Shown: positions 9,162 to 21,329 of the stretch, piece by piece | Position numbering within the stretch: the stretch's first letter is position 1 | How the letters are laid out: every line of letters starts with the position of its first letter | Assembly (NCBI RefSeq): GCF_900103175.1 | Contig: NZ_FNLF01000002.1 | Location: 4,230,136 to 4,294,135 of the forward strand | Reading direction: 5' to 3' | Length of the DNA stretch: 64,000 bases | Source: Tsukamurella pulmonis | GTDB taxonomy: Bacteria; Actinomycetota; Actinomycetes; Mycobacteriales; Mycobacteriaceae | The notes under the pieces: generated by a model | What the model was told of the DNA's origin: nothing | The model's input: the letters and a program-made list of their open reading frames with translations, nothing else | Database searches by the model: none | Position numbers and translations under genes: made by a program

Positions 9162-9646
9162 AGCCGGGTCACCTCCGCGCTCTCGTCGGCGGGCAGGGCC
9201 CGCAGCAGGTCGGCGACGCAGCCGTGCCCCGGCAGCTGCGCGTCCGGGTCGGCGTCGAGCCACGGCAGCAGCACGAAGGCCCGCTCGTGCGCGCGCGGGT
9301 GCGGCAGGGTCAGCTCGGGATCGTCGGAGAGTACGGGCTCCCCGCCCTCCCACACGGCGATGACGTCGACGTCGAGAGTCCGCGGGCCCCAGCGGATCTC
9401 GCGGACGCGCTGCGCTGCGGCCTCCTGCTCGCGGGCGAAGGCGAGCCAGCCGGCGGCGTCGCGGGCCGGATCGTCGACGAGCACCGTCGCGTTGACGAAG
9501 TCGTCCTGCTCGACCCCGCCCCACGGCGGGGTGCGGTAGAGCGCCGAGGCGCGGACCAGCGCGGGGCCGAGGGCCTCGATCGCGGCGCGGACGGCGGCGT
9601 CCGCCGCGCCGAGGTTGGCGCCCAGCGAGAGCACGGCGCGGCTCAC
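9158..9646 (-). CDS. folK: 2-amino-4-hydroxy-6-hydroxymethyldihydropteridine diphosphokinase
   Basis: Pyrophosphorylates the pterin alcohol made by FolB, feeding FolP. The 162-residue protein has VLSLGANLG near its start, [18 protein letters not shown], the [12 protein letters not shown] signature and [16 protein letters not shown] start at 9646 overlaps the folB stop (GTGA). It lies in the order folE-folP-folB-folK, as in mycobacteria. Confidence 0.96.
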   Translation of the reverse strand: MSRAVLSLGANLGAADAAVRAAIEALGPALVRASALYRTPPWGGVEQDDFVNATVLVDDPARDAAGWLAFAREQEAAAQRVREIRWGPRTLDVDVIAVWEGGEPVLSDDPELTLPHPRAHERAFVLLPWLDADPDAQLPGHGCVADLLRALPADESAEVTRL

Positions 9647-10023
9647 GGCAGGCTCCGCGCGCCGGAGCGCGAGCGGCGGGCCACGACGGCGACATCGGCG
9701 AAGGTGAGCGGGATCGGAGCCGAGGGCTTGTGCACCGTGACCTCGACGGCGTAGACCTTCTCGTCCGCCACGACGGCGTCGGCGATCTCCGCGGCGACGG
9801 TCTCGATGAGGTTGCGCGGCTCCCCCGCGACGATGTCGTGGGCGCGCTGCGCGAGCGCCCCGTAGTCGACGGTGTCGGCCAGGTCGTCCGAGGCGGCCGC
9901 CGGCCGCGAATCGAGCCACAGCACGAGGTCGATGACGAACTCCTGCCCGTCGCGCCGCTCGTGCTCGAAGACTCCGTGGTGGCCGCGCACGCGCAGGCCG
10001 GTCAGTTCGATCCGATCCGCCAT
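9643..10023 (-). CDS. folB: Dihydroneopterin aldolase
   Basis: Cleaves dihydroneopterin to the hydroxymethyl pterin and glycolaldehyde. The 126-residue protein shows [17 protein letters not shown] with the conserved GxxGVxxxER region, TVDYGALA and [11 protein letters not shown] (catalytic Glu region), and [12 protein letters not shown] near the end (conserved Lys). ATG at 10023 overlaps the folP stop (ATGA). Confidence 0.96.
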   Translation of the reverse strand: MADRIELTGLRVRGHHGVFEHERRDGQEFVIDLVLWLDSRPAAASDDLADTVDYGALAQRAHDIVAGEPRNLIETVAAEIADAVVADEKVYAVEVTVHKPSAPIPLTFADVAVVARRSRSGARSLP

Positions 10024-10862
10024 CAGGCTCCGCCCTTCCGCCAGGCCTCGGTCACGGCGATGGCGTCCGCCGTCGACCGCACGTCGTGGACGCGGACGCC
10101 CCACACCCCCGCCTGGGCGGCGAGTGCGGAGACGGCCGCGGTGGCCGTTTCGCGGCCCGCGGGTTCGCGGCCGCCCAACAGTTCGCCGAGGAAGCGCTTG
10201 CGCGAGGCGCCCACGAGGATCCGCAGGCCCGTCGCCTGCAGCGTCGGCAGTCCGTGCAGCAGCGCCCAGTTGTGGCTCGCGTTCTTGGCGAAGCCGAGGC
10301 CTGGGTCGAGCACGATCCGCTCGGCGGCGATGCCCGCGGCCACGGCGGCGTCCGCCTGGTGCAGCAACTCGTCGCGCACCTCGGTGACCACGTCGTCGTA
10401 CTCGGTGATCTCGTGGTGGATGCCGGCCCACACCGGGCCCGGCGCGCCGGGCGAGGGGCGCCAGTGCATGAGGATCCACGGCGCCGTGGAGTCCGCGACG
10501 ACGCGGGCCATGCCGGGATCGGCGCGACCGCCGGAGACGTCGTTGACGACGGATGCGCCGGCCTCGAGCGCCGCGGCGGCGACGGAGGCGCGCATGGTGT
10601 CCACGGAGACCGTGACGCCCTCGGCGGCGAGCGCCGCGATGACGGGGACCACGCGGTCGCGCTCCGTCTCGGCCGGAACGCGGTGCGCGCCGGGGCGGGT
10701 GGACTCCCCGCCCACGTCGACGATGGCGGCACCGTCGGCGACCAGGGCGCGCGCCCGCGCGACGGCCGCCTCCGGATCGAGGTAGCGACCGCCGTCCGAG
10801 AAGGAATCGGCGGTCACGTTCACGACGCCCATGATGAGCGTGCGGCCGGGCTCCGTCGTCAC
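10023..10862 (-). CDS. folP: Dihydropteroate synthase
   Basis: Condenses the pterin pyrophosphate with p-aminobenzoate; the sulfonamide target. The 279-residue TIM barrel has [46 protein letters not shown]-type [16 protein letters not shown] and [15 protein letters not shown] start at 10862 overlaps the folE stop (GTGA). Full-length and intact, so probably the catalytic FolP1 rather than the paralogue FolP2. Confidence 0.97.
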   Translation of the reverse strand: MTTEPGRTLIMGVVNVTADSFSDGGRYLDPEAAVARARALVADGAAIVDVGGESTRPGAHRVPAETERDRVVPVIAALAAEGVTVSVDTMRASVAAAALEAGASVVNDVSGGRADPGMARVVADSTAPWILMHWRPSPGAPGPVWAGIHHEITEYDDVVTEVRDELLHQADAAVAAGIAAERIVLDPGLGFAKNASHNWALLHGLPTLQATGLRILVGASRKRFLGELLGGREPAGRETATAAVSALAAQAGVWGVRVHDVRSTADAIAVTEAWRKGGA

Positions 10863-11454
10863 CGGCGCAGGATCAGATCGAGCGCCTCGGCGCGCGAGGT
10901 CGCACTGTCCTTGAAGGCCCCGCGCACCGCCGAGGTGGTGGTGCTCGCGCCCGGCTTGCGGATACCCCGCATCGCCATGCACAGGTGCTCGGCCTCGATC
11001 ACCACGATCACACCGCGCGGATCGAGCTTGCGCATCAGCGCATCGGCGATCTGCGCGGTGAGCCGCTCCTGCACCTGCGGCCGCTTGGCGTACAAATCCA
11101 CGACGCGGGCCAGCTTGCTCAGGCCGGTCACGCGGCCGCTCTCCCCCGGCAGGTAGCCGACGTGCGCGACCCCGTGGAAGGAGACGAGGTGGTGCTCGCA
11201 GGTCGAGTACATCGGGATGTCCTTGACCAGCACGAGCTCGTCGTGGTCCTCCCCGAAGGTGGTGTCCAGCACCGTGTCCGGGTCCACGTGCAGCCCGCCG
11301 AAGACCTCCCGGAAGGCCCGGGCGACCCGCTCGGGGGTCTTCTGCAGGCCCTCCCGATCCGGGTCCTCGCCGACCGCGATCAGCAGCTCACGAACCGCCG
11401 CGACGGCGCGCTCGTGGTCGAACGGGGCGATCGCCGCCCCGCTGTTCCGCCCCA

Positions 11455-11455
<1 letters not shown>
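10859..11455 (-). CDS. folE: GTP cyclohydrolase I
   Basis: First step of folate synthesis, GTP to dihydroneopterin triphosphate. The 198-residue protein has the zinc ligands in [13 protein letters not shown] and [11 protein letters not shown], and the family end [20 protein letters not shown] at 11455 overlaps the ftsH stop by one base (TGATG), so folE follows ftsH directly, an arrangement also seen in mycobacteria. Confidence 0.97.
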
Positions 11456-13908
<2,453 letters not shown>

Positions 13909-14067
13909 ATGGCTTCGCCTCGCGGCTCGTCAGTCCTTCTTCTTCCGGCGCGCGGCAGGCCGCGCTGGGTCGACTTCCCAGGTTACCGTGCAGCAACGAC
14001 GCCGGGCCGTTCGCGTGGGTGCGCCCTGAGCGAACAACGTCCGTTTCGCACCGTTTATGCTGCTCCG

Positions 14068-14649
14068 GTGACCGACAACGGCCTTCCGCCCCAGTACCCG
14101 ACCGATCCGCAGAGCCCGTACGGCCGGCAGGCGCCGTATCCGGGCCAGCAGCAGGCGCCGTTCACGCAGGGACAGCAGCCGGCGTACGGCCAGCAGGCGC
14201 CGTTCGGGGCGCAGGCGCCGTTCCCCGGGCAGGCGCCGCTTCCGGCCGGCGTGCACGAGCGCTGGCGCAGCCGGTTCGAGTTCTTCGGCCGCTACGGCCA
14301 GCCCGCGTCCTCGCCCGAGGCGACCGCGGCGTTCAAGCAGTTGTCCTTCGGCGAGCGCTTCCGGCTCGGCTTCAACGGTCCCGCGTTCTTCTTCGGCCCG
14401 ATCTACTTCGCGATCAAGGGCCCGTGGCGCAAGGGCCTGAGCCTGTTCGGGATCTCCATGATCGTGGGTTTCCTGCTCAGCCTGGTCGAGGTGGCGCTGA
14501 ACATCACGTTCCCGGCCGCCTCGTACGGCATCGTCAGCGGCCTGATCTTCCAGAGCGTCGCGAACTGGGCCTACTTCCTGCACGCGGCGCGCGGCAGCAC
14601 CAGCTGGAACCCCTTCGAGGGCATGCCCCTGTTCCGCAAGCGGAGCTGA
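14068..14649 (+). CDS. DUF2628 membrane protein with Q/P/G-rich N terminus
   Basis: A 193-residue protein. Residues 1-60 are a Gln/Pro/Gly repeat region (QQAPF, PYPGQQQ, FGAQAPFPGQ) like the FtsH tail next door; the rest contains a DUF2628-type domain with LSFGERFRLGFNGPAFFFGPIYF and two or three membrane helices. GTG at 14068 (VTDNGLPPQYP) was chosen since the open frame upstream overlaps the divergent ftsH promoter. Function unknown. Confidence 0.75.
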   Translation: MTDNGLPPQYPTDPQSPYGRQAPYPGQQQAPFTQGQQPAYGQQAPFGAQAPFPGQAPLPAGVHERWRSRFEFFGRYGQPASSPEATAAFKQLSFGERFRLGFNGPAFFFGPIYFAIKGPWRKGLSLFGISMIVGFLLSLVEVALNITFPAASYGIVSGLIFQSVANWAYFLHAARGSTSWNPFEGMPLFRKRS

Positions 14650-14724
14650 GTCCCACCGGGCCCCGGCGCCGTAGCGCCACCGCGCACCGCCCACCCCGAC
14701 GGCCGCGCCGGGCGTGACCGAGGG

Positions 14725-16035
14725 TCAGACCTCGATCTTCGCGGCCAGCGCGAGCAGGTCGGCCTCGCCGCCGGGGCGGGCGATCAGCTGCACGCCCTCG
14801 CCGAGGAAGGGCACCGTCATCGCGGGCCAGCCGACGAGGTTCCACAGGCTGGGGTACGGCGCGTACGCCAGGCTCGGGATGGCGCTCGCCGCCCACGGCA
14901 GTTCCGCGTACGGCCGCGCCGGCGCGGGACGACGCGCCAGGGCGGGCGTCACCAGCACGTCCACCCCCTCGGCCGCGAAGAAGCGCTCCAGCGCGGATTC
15001 GAGGCGCGCGGCGTCGGCGGGCCGGACGAGGCCGCGCCGCTCGGCGATCCGCCCGAGGGCCGCGTGCCGCCGGGTGCGGGCCTGCAGCAGAAAGGGATTC
15101 GCGCCGCGCGCGACGATGTCGTCGGCGTCGGAGGCCGCCGCGGCCACCCACCGCGCCAGCAGCGGCAGCGGCGAGGCCGGGTAGGGGACCTTGACGTCGC
15201 GGACCGTGTGCCCGCTCTCGGCGAGCCGCTCGGCGGCGCTGCGCACCGCCCGCACGATCGACCGGGAGGTGAAGGTCACCGGCGTCGGGCGGTTGAGGCC
15301 CAGGCCCACGCGCAGCCCGGCACCGTCGCCGACGACGGCGAGCTCCGGCCGCCCGGCGAGCACCGACAGGCCCAGTGCCGCATCCTCGACGGTCCGCGTC
15401 ATCGGCCCGTTCTCGGACATGCCGAACCAGTTCGTGGGCCCGAGCTGCGCGGGCACGACGCCGCGGCCGGGCTTGATCGCGACGATCCCCGTGCACGCGG
15501 CGGGGCCGCGCAGCGAGCCGAGGCCGTCGTTGCCGTGCGCGAGAGAGACGTGGCCGGCGGCGACCACGGCGGCGCTACCGCCGGAGCTGCCGCCCGCGGT
15601 GCGCCCTGGGCGGTGCGGGTTCCCCACGACTTCCCGGGCGTCGTCGGTCATGGCCCACAGGCACAGTTCCGGGACCCGGGTCAGCCCCACCACGACGGCG
15701 CCCGCGGCCCGCAGCCGCTTCACGACGGGGTGGTCGTTCTGCTCGATCGGCAGTCCCGCACCGCAGGCCTCGGAGACCCCGTCGAGCACGCGGTAGCCGG
15801 AGACGGCGACGTTGTCCTTGATCGCGATCGGCACACCGGCCAGCGGCAGGGAGTAGCGGTCCGGGCGGGCGTCGATCGCCGCCGCCTCCGCGAGGGCCTC
15901 CTCGGGGCGCACCACGCGCCAGCCGTGCACCGCATCGTCACCGATGCGCGCCAGCGCCTGCCGAGTCGCGTCGACGGCGGTGAGCCGCCCCGAACGCACT
16001 CGGTCCGCGGTGGCGGCAGCGGTGAGCAGCGTCAT
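14725..16035 (-). CDS. Amidase signature family protein
   Basis: Hydrolyses an amide bond; substrate unknown. The 436-residue protein has the Ser-cisSer-Lys apparatus: Lys73 in [12 protein letters not shown], the GGSSGGSAA segment (cis-Ser at 150/151) and the nucleophile Ser174 in GLGSLRGPA. The usual DTGGS is NDGLGS here, a modest departure. ATG at 16035 overlaps the hpt stop (ATGA), so it is the last gene of the dacB-tilS-hpt run. A GatA role is unlikely because no gatB/gatC is nearby. Confidence 0.88.
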   Translation of the reverse strand: MTLLTAAATADRVRSGRLTAVDATRQALARIGDDAVHGWRVVRPEEALAEAAAIDARPDRYSLPLAGVPIAIKDNVAVSGYRVLDGVSEACGAGLPIEQNDHPVVKRLRAAGAVVVGLTRVPELCLWAMTDDAREVVGNPHRPGRTAGGSSGGSAAVVAAGHVSLAHGNDGLGSLRGPAACTGIVAIKPGRGVVPAQLGPTNWFGMSENGPMTRTVEDAALGLSVLAGRPELAVVGDGAGLRVGLGLNRPTPVTFTSRSIVRAVRSAAERLAESGHTVRDVKVPYPASPLPLLARWVAAAASDADDIVARGANPFLLQARTRRHAALGRIAERRGLVRPADAARLESALERFFAAEGVDVLVTPALARRPAPARPYAELPWAASAIPSLAYAPYPSLWNLVGWPAMTVPFLGEGVQLIARPGGEADLLALAAKIEV

Positions 16036-16604
16036 TCGCTGTAGACCTTGGGCTCCAGGATGCCGATGTAGGGCAGGTCGCGGTAGCGCTCGGCGTAGTC
16101 GAGGCCGTAGCCGACGACGAACTCGTTGGGGATGTCGAAGCCGACCCACTTGACGTCCACATCCACGCGCACCGCGTCGGGCTTGCGCAGCAGCGTCACG
16201 ACCTCGAGCGAGCGCGGGTTGCGGGTCGCGAGGTTGCGCAGCAGCCAGCTCAGCGTGAGGCCGGAGTCGATGATGTCCTCGACGATGAGCACGTCGCGGC
16301 CGGCGATGTCGCGGTCGAGGTCCTTGAGGATGCGCACCACGCCGGAGCTCGAGGTGGAGCTGCCGTAGCTCGAGACCGCCATGAACTCGAGCTGCGTGGG
16401 CACCGGCAGCGCCCGCGCCAGGTCGGTCACGAACATGACCGCGCCCTTGAGCACCGTGATCAGCAGGAGGTCCGAGTCGCCCTCCTGGGCGCCGTACTGC
16501 TCCGCGATCTCGGCGGCCAGCTCGGCCGTCCGCTCCTTGATCTGTTCCTCCGTGAGCACCGTCGAGGCGATGTCTCCCGCGTACAAGTCACCCGTGCCGT
16601 TCAC
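16032..16604 (-). CDS. hpt: Hypoxanthine phosphoribosyltransferase
   Basis: Salvages hypoxanthine and guanine with PRPP. The 190-residue enzyme has [16 protein letters not shown], the PRPP loop [18 protein letters not shown] and [29 protein letters not shown] typical of the family. The GTG at 16604 overlaps the tilS stop (GTGA); a GTG one codon earlier is possible. Paired with tilS as in most bacteria. Confidence 0.96.
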   Translation of the reverse strand: MNGTGDLYAGDIASTVLTEEQIKERTAELAAEIAEQYGAQEGDSDLLLITVLKGAVMFVTDLARALPVPTQLEFMAVSSYGSSTSSSGVVRILKDLDRDIAGRDVLIVEDIIDSGLTLSWLLRNLATRNPRSLEVVTLLRKPDAVRVDVDVKWVGFDIPNEFVVGYGLDYAERYRDLPYIGILEPKVYSE

Positions 16605-17539
16605 CACGCCCTCAGAATGCCACCTGTCCGATGCACCTGCAGCCGCCGCCCCGCACTTCCGCCCGGGATCGCGGTCGGTCCCTGCCCGTGCCAGTCCGTG
16701 ACCAGGGCGTCGACGGCGACGAGGTGCGCGCCCGTCAGCGCCCGCGCGCCGCGGCCGGCGAGCCAGGTGCGCAGCGCCCGCAGGCGCAGGGCCGCAGGCA
16801 GTCCCGCCACCGCCTCGACCTCCAGGTCCGCCTCCGACGGTGCCGGCGCGAGGGCGTCGAGGGCGTCGTTGTCGGCGCGCAGGGAGGCGGCGGTGCGGGC
16901 CAGGGAGTCCGCCACTCCCCCGCCCAGGACCTCCTCGAGCAACGGGAGCACCTCGGTGCGCAGCCGCACCCGGGTGTAGCGCGGGTCGAGGTTGTGGGGG
17001 TCCTCCCACGGGGTGAGGCCGAGCTCCGCACACGCGGCCCGGGTGTCGGCGCGCCGCACGCCCAGCAGGGGCCGCCCGTAGGGTGCGGCCCACGCGGCCA
17101 TCCCGGCCAGTGAGCGCGCCCCGCTGCCGCGGCCGAGCCCCAGCAGAACCGTCTCCGCCTGATCGTCGAGGGTGTGGCCGAGGAGCACCGGCAGTCGGCC
17201 CCGCGCGGCGTCCAGGGCGGCGTACCGCGCGGCACGGGCGGCGCCCTCGGGCCCGCCGGGACCCTCGACCGCGACGCGCAGCACCTCGGTGCGCATCGCC
17301 CCGGCCTCGCGCGCGGCGGCGGCGGCGGCTTCGGCCACGGCGGCGGAGCCGTCCTGCAGGCCGTGGTCGACGGTCAGCGCGACGGCGTCGAGCCCCGCGG
17401 CCAGAACGCCGGTGAGCAGGGCGAGGGAGTCGGCTCCGCCGGAGAGCGCCACGGCCACCGGCCCGCCCGTGCCGTGCGCGCGATCCCACGCCTGCACCGC
17501 CCGCCGCACGCGCAGGGCCGCGGGGCCGGGCCGGTTCAC
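16601..17539 (-). CDS. tilS: tRNA(Ile)-lysidine synthase
   Basis: Converts the wobble C of the CAU-anticodon tRNA-Ile to lysidine, an essential decoding step. The 312-residue protein has the PP-loop SGGADS at residues 33-38 in [15 protein letters not shown], the [19 protein letters not shown] segment and the [14 protein letters not shown] motif. GTG start at 17539 overlaps the stop of the upstream metalloprotease (GTGA). The frame is open further 5' but that part only mirrors neighbouring genes. Confidence 0.94.
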   Translation of the reverse strand: MNRPGPAALRVRRAVQAWDRAHGTGGPVAVALSGGADSLALLTGVLAAGLDAVALTVDHGLQDGSAAVAEAAAAAAREAGAMRTEVLRVAVEGPGGPEGAARAARYAALDAARGRLPVLLGHTLDDQAETVLLGLGRGSGARSLAGMAAWAAPYGRPLLGVRRADTRAACAELGLTPWEDPHNLDPRYTRVRLRTEVLPLLEEVLGGGVADSLARTAASLRADNDALDALAPAPSEADLEVEAVAGLPAALRLRALRTWLAGRGARALTGAHLVAVDALVTDWHGQGPTAIPGGSAGRRLQVHRTGGILRAW

Positions 17540-18582
17540 GGCGCGGCGGGACCCAGGACCCGCGCGATCCAGCGCGACGGGTCGTCGAGCTCGTCGGGCA
17601 ACGGGAGCGTCTCGGGTCCGGTCCAGATCCGGTTGAACCGTTCCATGCCCACCTCGGCGACGACCGCGTCGACGAACTTCTTGCCGCGCACGTACTGCGC
17701 GATCTTCGCGTCCATGCCCATCAGGGCGCGCAGCAGGCGCTGGAAGGGGTTCGACGGTGCCGCCCGCCGCCGGTCGAAGGCCGCGCGGATGGTCGCGACG
17801 GAGGGGATCACGGCGGGGCCGGCGGCATCCATCACGTGATCGGCGTGCCCCTCGAGGAGGGTGCCGAGCATGAGCAGCCGCTCGACGGCGGCGAACTGCT
17901 CGGGCGGGGCGGCGATCTCCAGCACCCCGATCACGCCGCGGTGCCGGGCACCGCCGGAGAGCGCCTTCTGGGTGCGGGCGAGCAGATCGCCCACGGAGCC
18001 GGTCCCGGTGGTGCCGGTGAGCGCGGCGACGTTGTCCCGCATGTAGTCCCGCAGCCACGGGTTGGCACCGAACTGCACGCGGTGGGTCACCTCGTGCAGG
18101 CACACCCACATGCGGAAGTCGTCGGAGCGCAGGTGCAGCGCTCGCTCGACGGCGAGGACGTTGGGCACCACGAGCAGCAGCTCCCCGCCCTCGACGCCGA
18201 ACGGGTCGTACTGCCCCAGAACGGAACCGGAGACCATGCCCAGCATGGCGCCGGCCTGCACCCCGGCCAGGCGCGCGCCGAGGCCGGGGTGGCGAGCATC
18301 TTCGGGCTCGATCAGCGACTCCATGGAACGGGCTGCGGCGGAAACCCATTCGCAACGGTCGACGGTCCGCGCGGGCGGCACCGCCCCGGGCGTGAGGAGT
18401 CCGGTGACGGCGCGGACGTGCTCCTCCGCGGCGACGGCGTCCTCTTCCAGCTCGACGGCGGCGCGATCGCGCGTGTACGCGGTGGTCGCGGGCCCGTCGC
18501 CGAGGACGCGCACCACGCGGCGTCCCGCGGCGGCGGCCAACGCCCAATCGACCTGCGCGCGTTCCGCCTTCGACTCGGCCAT
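17536..18582 (-). CDS. Zinc-dependent metalloprotease (DUF2342 family)
   Basis: A 348-residue protein of the actinobacterial family often labelled coenzyme F420 biosynthesis-associated, corresponding to Rv3626c. A gluzincin-type HEVTH motif occurs in [19 protein letters not shown], with a downstream Glu in [17 protein letters not shown] likely to be the third ligand. It begins [16 protein letters not shown] at 18582, five bases after the dacB stop. Substrate unknown; the F420 label rests on genome association only. Confidence 0.85.
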   Translation of the reverse strand: MAESKAERAQVDWALAAAAGRRVVRVLGDGPATTAYTRDRAAVELEEDAVAAEEHVRAVTGLLTPGAVPPARTVDRCEWVSAAARSMESLIEPEDARHPGLGARLAGVQAGAMLGMVSGSVLGQYDPFGVEGGELLLVVPNVLAVERALHLRSDDFRMWVCLHEVTHRVQFGANPWLRDYMRDNVAALTGTTGTGSVGDLLARTQKALSGGARHRGVIGVLEIAAPPEQFAAVERLLMLGTLLEGHADHVMDAAGPAVIPSVATIRAAFDRRRAAPSNPFQRLLRALMGMDAKIAQYVRGKKFVDAVVAEVGMERFNRIWTGPETLPLPDELDDPSRWIARVLGPAAP

Positions 18583-18587
18583 GGCGA

Positions 18588-19958
18588 TCAGCGGCACCCG
18601 CAGCCGCGCAGTGCGGCGGTGACGGCGTCCATCGCGGGGCGGGCCACGTCGACCGGCGTACCCGAGGACATGAGCGTGAAGGTGAACACGGCACCGTCGC
18701 GCCCGGCGACGTACCCGGCGAGCGTGGAGACGCCCGAGAGGCTGCCGGTCTTGGCGCGCACGAAACCCGCGCCGGGACGGTTGACGGTGACGTACCGGTC
18801 GGCGAGGGTGCCGGTGGCCCCGCCGACGGGCAGCAGGTCGAGCAGCGGACGCAACTGCGGCTTGCCCGTGCCCGCCGCGCCGGTGACGATCTCGTCGAGC
18901 ACCTTCGCCGGGATGCGGTTGAGGGTCGACAGGCCGTCGACGTCGGACAGTTCCACGCCGCCGACGTCGAAGCCGGCGGTGCGGAGCGTGTCGAGCACGG
19001 CGCGGGCGGAGCCGTCGAAGGACAGCGGCTGCCCGGCCGCCTGGGCGACCTCCCGGCCGATCGACTCGGCGAGCACGTTGTCCGAGTGCACGAGCGCGTC
19101 GTGCAGGCGGGTGGTCAGCGGGGCGCTGCGGACGGCGGCGAGCTGCGCGGCGCCCTGCGGCGCGGTGCCCGAGGAGACTGCCGTGGGCGGGAGCCCGAGC
19201 GCGGAGGCCAGCGCCTGCCCGGCGGCGAGCGCGGGATCGTTCACGCGGGGCGAGTAGTCCTCGCCGGGGCGGATCCGGCCCGCGTCGACCATGAGCGACT
19301 GCAGCGGGGTGATGTCGCCACCGGCGATGTCCGCCCGCTCCCAGCCGCGGGCGAAGTCGGTGCCGGTGAACAGCGAGGTGTCCACCACGATGCGGGTGAT
19401 CGGCGTGCCGGCGCGGCGGAGCTGGGTGGCCAGGTCGGAGATCTTGGGGGCGTCGGTGAAGATGGACGCCGTTGCTGCGCGGAGCGTCGGATCGCCCGCG
19501 CCGACGAGGACCGCCTCGCCCGGGCTCGCGCCCGCGACGACGGTGGTGGTGATGCGCTTGTCGGCGGGCAGCGTCAGCAGCGCGGCCGCGGCCGTGAGCA
19601 CCTTGGTGGTGGAGGCCGGCGTGCGCGGGCGGGCGGCGTCGCGCTGCCACAGCACCTGTCCGGTGCCGGCGTCGGCGATCACGCCGGTGAAATCGCCCAG
19701 GTCGGGGCTGCGCAGGGCCCCGGCGATCTGCGCCGTCACGCCGGCGGCGGTCGGCGGGTTCGTCGGCGTCACCTCGGCGATCGCCGGCTGGTAGGCCGGT
19801 TCGGCGGGGCGCGGGGGCACCTTCTCGGCGAGGTCCTGCCGATCGCGGTAGGCGCCCCAGCCGAGGGCCGCCGCGACGGTGCCGACGACGACCAGCGCCA
19901 GCACGACCACGGTGATCGTTAGGCGCAGCAGAGTCCGTCGGATTCGCGAGCGTCGCAC
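18588..19958 (-). CDS. dacB: D-alanyl-D-alanine carboxypeptidase/endopeptidase (PBP4 type)
   Basis: Peptidoglycan-trimming penicillin-binding protein outside the membrane. The 456-residue protein has an N-terminal signal anchor (about 13-32), SxxK STTK at 116-119, the SxN motif SDN in LVHSDNVLAESIGREVA and KTG in VRAKTGSLSGVSTLAGY. Position before the metalloprotease, tilS and hpt equals Rv3627c. Divergent from ppa, sharing a 70-base promoter gap. Confidence 0.93.
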   Translation of the reverse strand: MRRSRIRRTLLRLTITVVVLALVVVGTVAAALGWGAYRDRQDLAEKVPPRPAEPAYQPAIAEVTPTNPPTAAGVTAQIAGALRSPDLGDFTGVIADAGTGQVLWQRDAARPRTPASTTKVLTAAAALLTLPADKRITTTVVAGASPGEAVLVGAGDPTLRAATASIFTDAPKISDLATQLRRAGTPITRIVVDTSLFTGTDFARGWERADIAGGDITPLQSLMVDAGRIRPGEDYSPRVNDPALAAGQALASALGLPPTAVSSGTAPQGAAQLAAVRSAPLTTRLHDALVHSDNVLAESIGREVAQAAGQPLSFDGSARAVLDTLRTAGFDVGGVELSDVDGLSTLNRIPAKVLDEIVTGAAGTGKPQLRPLLDLLPVGGATGTLADRYVTVNRPGAGFVRAKTGSLSGVSTLAGYVAGRDGAVFTFTLMSSGTPVDVARPAMDAVTAALRGCGCR

Positions 19959-20028
19959 CGTACCACCCTAACGGCAACCCGACACGGGTATCCTCAGCGT
20001 GCATGGTTGACGTGAGCGAAGGGAAACA

Positions 20029-20532
20029 ATGAGCGTCGAATTCGAGGTCACCGTCGAGATCGCCAAGGGCTCGCGGAACAAGTACGAGGTGGACCACAAG
20101 ACGGGTCGCCTCAAGCTGGACCGCTACCTGTACACCTCGTTCGGCTACCCCACCGACTACGGCTACATCGAGGACACCCTCGGCGAGGACGGCGATCCGC
20201 TGGACGCGCTGGTCCTGCTGCAGGAGTCGGTGATCCCCGGATCGCTGGTCGACTGCCGCGCGATCGGCATGTTCAAGATGGAGGACGAGAAGGGCGGCGA
20301 CGACAAGGTCCTCGTCGTGCCGGCAGGCGACCCCCGCTGGGACTCCATCCAGGACATCGGCGACATCGACAAGTTCGAGCTGGACGCCATCGAGCACTTC
20401 TTCGTGCACTACAAGGACCTCGAGCCCGGCAAGTTCGTCAAGGGCTCGTCCTGGGTGGGCAAGAAGGAGGCCGAGGAGGAGATCGCCCGGTCGATCGCCC
20501 GCGCCGAGACGGCGGGTTCCGAGGCGCACTGA
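20029..20532 (+). CDS. ppa: Inorganic pyrophosphatase
   Basis: Hydrolyses PPi, pulling biosynthetic reactions forward. The 167-residue family I enzyme has [13 protein letters not shown], the signature around [13 protein letters not shown] and the substrate-site [24 protein letters not shown] precedes the ATG, and TATCCT about 33 bases upstream of the start is a candidate -10 box. Monocistronic, ending at a strong hairpin. Confidence 0.97.
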   Translation: MSVEFEVTVEIAKGSRNKYEVDHKTGRLKLDRYLYTSFGYPTDYGYIEDTLGEDGDPLDALVLLQESVIPGSLVDCRAIGMFKMEDEKGGDDKVLVVPAGDPRWDSIQDIGDIDKFELDAIEHFFVHYKDLEPGKFVKGSSWVGKKEAEEEIARSIARAETAGSEAH

Positions 20533-20546
20533 CGCCCGGCACGCAC

Positions 20547-20590
20547 GACGGAAGAAGCGGCGGTGAGGATTCCTCACCGCCGCTTCCGTC
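20547..20590. terminator. Bidirectional hairpin between ppa and the lipoprotein gene
   Basis: A long stem pairs GACGGAAG-AGCGGCGGTGAGG with CCTCACCGCCGCTTCCGTC across an ATTC-type loop, with one bulged base. It lies between two convergent genes and is followed by GTTTCC on the plus strand. Confidence 0.85.
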
Positions 20591-20620
20591 GTTTCCGGAC
20601 CCTTCCGGACCTGTCCCTCG

Positions 20621-21295
20621 CTAGAGCTTGCCGGCGACCCGCCGGATCAGGTCCTCGAAGACCGGCTCGTCAACGGCACCGCTCTGGTTCGGGTTGGCGC
20701 TCACCATCGCGAGCACCCCATTCTTGGTGAAGTACGCGGAGGCCGAGCGCACGGTCTGTCCAGCGCCGGTTCGAGTCGCCTCGAGAATGAAGCCATCGGC
20801 GCCGACCACATCTGCTGGAAGCGCGGCGCGCGTCGTCGTCTGCTTGAGCACGGTGCCGTAGGACAGCGAGCTGCACTCACCCGTCCCGGCCGCCTCGAAT
20901 ACCGACAGCCGTGCCGAGTTCGGAAGCAACGTGACACCGTAATTGGTCGCACCCTGCGACACGGTCTGTTGCCCGCCATACTTGATCGTCTCGAGCAGCT
21001 CCTGCTGCAGAGCGACGTTCTTGTCCTTGCACGTAGCCGGGGTGATCTCCGCGGCCTGCACTTGGCCGAAGGCCTGCATCGCCGACTGGAACGCGGTGTC
21101 GGGCGGCACCGTCGCAAGGGCGAACCCCTCCGGTAGGTCGGCTTGCGTGAGCAACTTCGCTTCGTCGACGGGAGGCGCCGACGACGGCGGCGCCGACGGC
21201 TCGTCGCCGCCACCGCCGCAGGCAGTGAGCAACAGGCCGGACGCGGCGACCGCCGCGAGCAGGCCCAGGGAACGGTTCGTGTCACTGCGGCGCAA
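20621..21295 (-). CDS. Secreted lipoprotein, unknown function
   Basis: A 224-residue protein with a lipoprotein signal ending in the lipobox LLTAC followed by GGGG and a Ser/Pro linker. The mature part has two further Cys (TCKDKN and TGECSSL) that may pair. I chose TTG at 21295, which gives MRRSDTNRSLGLLAAVAASG and has AGGAG 7 bases upstream; the longer frame adds a Pro/Ser/Arg-rich stretch that is not signal-like. Resembles small mycobacterial lipoproteins of the sensor or LpqN-like kind, but no family is certain. Confidence 0.78.
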   Translation of the reverse strand: MRRSDTNRSLGLLAAVAASGLLLTACGGGGDEPSAPPSSAPPVDEAKLLTQADLPEGFALATVPPDTAFQSAMQAFGQVQAAEITPATCKDKNVALQQELLETIKYGGQQTVSQGATNYGVTLLPNSARLSVFEAAGTGECSSLSYGTVLKQTTTRAALPADVVGADGFILEATRTGAGQTVRSASAYFTKNGVLAMVSANPNQSGAVDEPVFEDLIRRVAGKL

Positions 21296-21329
21296 CGGTT
21301 TTCTCCTGCCGATCGGGTACCGGATCGCG